Shown here in pieces: positions 23,499 through 23,982 of a DNA stretch of 23,982 bases. The position numbers were made by a program, and so were the translations under genes. Every line of letters starts with the position of its first letter. Position 1 is the stretch's first letter. Below the pieces are notes generated by a model. It saw nothing but the letters and a program-made list of their open reading frames with translations, did no database searches and was not told the DNA's origin. The DNA is taken from assembly GCA_035504175.1 (NCBI GenBank), contig DATJSJ010000273.1, positions 1 to 23,982 of the forward strand, written 5' to 3'. This stretch comes from DATJSJ01 sp035504175. GTDB taxonomy: Bacteria > Pseudomonadota > Alphaproteobacteria > Acetobacterales > Acetobacteraceae.

Positions 23499-23804
23499 GT
23501 GCACGGCACCAGCCGGCTGTTTCTGGTCACGCGCCGATACGGCCCGCCGTACGATCCCGCGAAGCCGCTCGAAGCGCAGCCGGATTGGCAGGACCATCGC
23601 GATTTCATCAACCGGATGGACGCCGAGGGGCTGGTGCGACTGGCCGGGCCGCTCGGCGAGACCGGTCAGGTCCTGCTCGTGGTCCGGGCGACCGATCAGC
23701 CGCAGATCGAGCAATGCCTGGCGGCCGACCCCTGGACCCAATCCGGCCTCCTCACGACCACGAGCATCGTCGAGTGGCACTTGCGGCATGGCGAGGTCCG
23801 GTAG
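23499..23804 (+). CDS. YciI-like protein
   Basis: 101-residue dimeric alpha/beta protein of the YciI family (related to muconolactone-isomerase-like folds). The pattern is RLFLVTRRYGPPYDPAKPLE, QPDWQDHRDFINRMDAEGLV (conserved His), LAGPLGETGQVLLVV and DPWTQSGLLTTTSIVEWHL (conserved DPW). YciI proteins are putative enzymes, with function mostly unknown. GTG 23499 follows CAGGAG by 8 bases. It is separated from the methyltransferase by the 26-nt palindrome and ends 178 bases before the window edge, where nothing else is recognisable. Confidence 0.84.
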   Translation: MHGTSRLFLVTRRYGPPYDPAKPLEAQPDWQDHRDFINRMDAEGLVRLAGPLGETGQVLLVVRATDQPQIEQCLAADPWTQSGLLTTTSIVEWHLRHGEVR

Positions 23805-23982
23805 TCAGCGAGCCAGGCTCGAACCGGATGCCTGGACCGCGACCGCTCCGACGGCGTTGAGCGAACGCGGTCCGGCAGCCTGCTTCCACATCCTGATTTG
23901 CCCGTCCGGAGAGCCAGCCGGCGGTCATCGTGACCCGGCGGGCGGACGGTTCGGCCGGACCGTATTTCGCCCGGCCGATCGC

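Noticed and set aside
23805..23982. GGTTCGAGCC on the minus strand near 23818, resembling a tRNA T-arm
   Set aside because: No matching acceptor, D-arm or anticodon stem could be placed around it.

Overview
The window is very GC-rich and looks like a chromosomal segment of an alphaproteobacterium, most likely Rhodospirillales/Acetobacteraceae-like. This rests on usg, a type-2 (COX15-like) heme A synthase, a plant-type glutamate-cysteine ligase, a CIRCE-controlled groESL operon, and the gshA / rsmE / ubiA neighbourhood. The taxon is inferred from gene content only.

Layout: (1) 1-2274, the 3' part of a DinG/XPD-type iron-sulfur helicase. (2) 2433-4966, a MarR regulator, a gamma-resorcylate-decarboxylase-type amidohydrolase and a membrane-anchored ABM-domain protein. 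Matching 18-bp AATT-centred dyads sit at the promoters of the regulator and the decarboxylase, so the two probably form one regulon. (3) 5343-7201, a TerB-like protein, a YflT-domain stress protein and two tandem cold-shock proteins. (4) 7510-9749, groES-groEL on the minus strand with a complete control set: sigma70 promoter, CIRCE, leader hairpin and intrinsic terminator. A 14-bp tandem repeat contains the groEL stop codon. (5) 9929-14617, usg, a TVP38/DedA-type membrane protein, a family-2 glycosyltransferase, ctaA and tldD. (6) 14618-19476, an accessory block. It starts with a 500-base gene-free region, then a 181-residue protein made of nine 19-residue repeats, a DUF6065-like protein, a secreted SGNH hydrolase, and a convergent large BTAD (SARP-like) + TolB-like + TPR regulator. 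(7) 19589-23804, gshA, rsmE, ubiA, a METTL20-like methyltransferase and a YciI-like protein.

The most novel part is region 6. The repeat protein has its own strong ribosome-binding site and a -10 element overlapped by a dyad. Its repeats keep the protein while synonymous positions drift, and one position alternates Lys (AAG) and Arg (CGC), a change of all three bases that preserves charge. Together with the DUF6065-like gene, the exported hydrolase and a SARP-like regulator, this looks like a small undescribed cassette, possibly for a repeat-encoded peptide or a secreted repeat protein. Function is inference. Flanking housekeeping genes suggest the block is an insertion between conserved neighbourhoods.

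Several small control elements are directly visible: the MarR dyads, CIRCE, the groESL terminator, a perfect 13-bp tandem duplication before tldD, a 26-nt perfect palindrome before the YciI-like gene, and a B12-box-like element after tldD.
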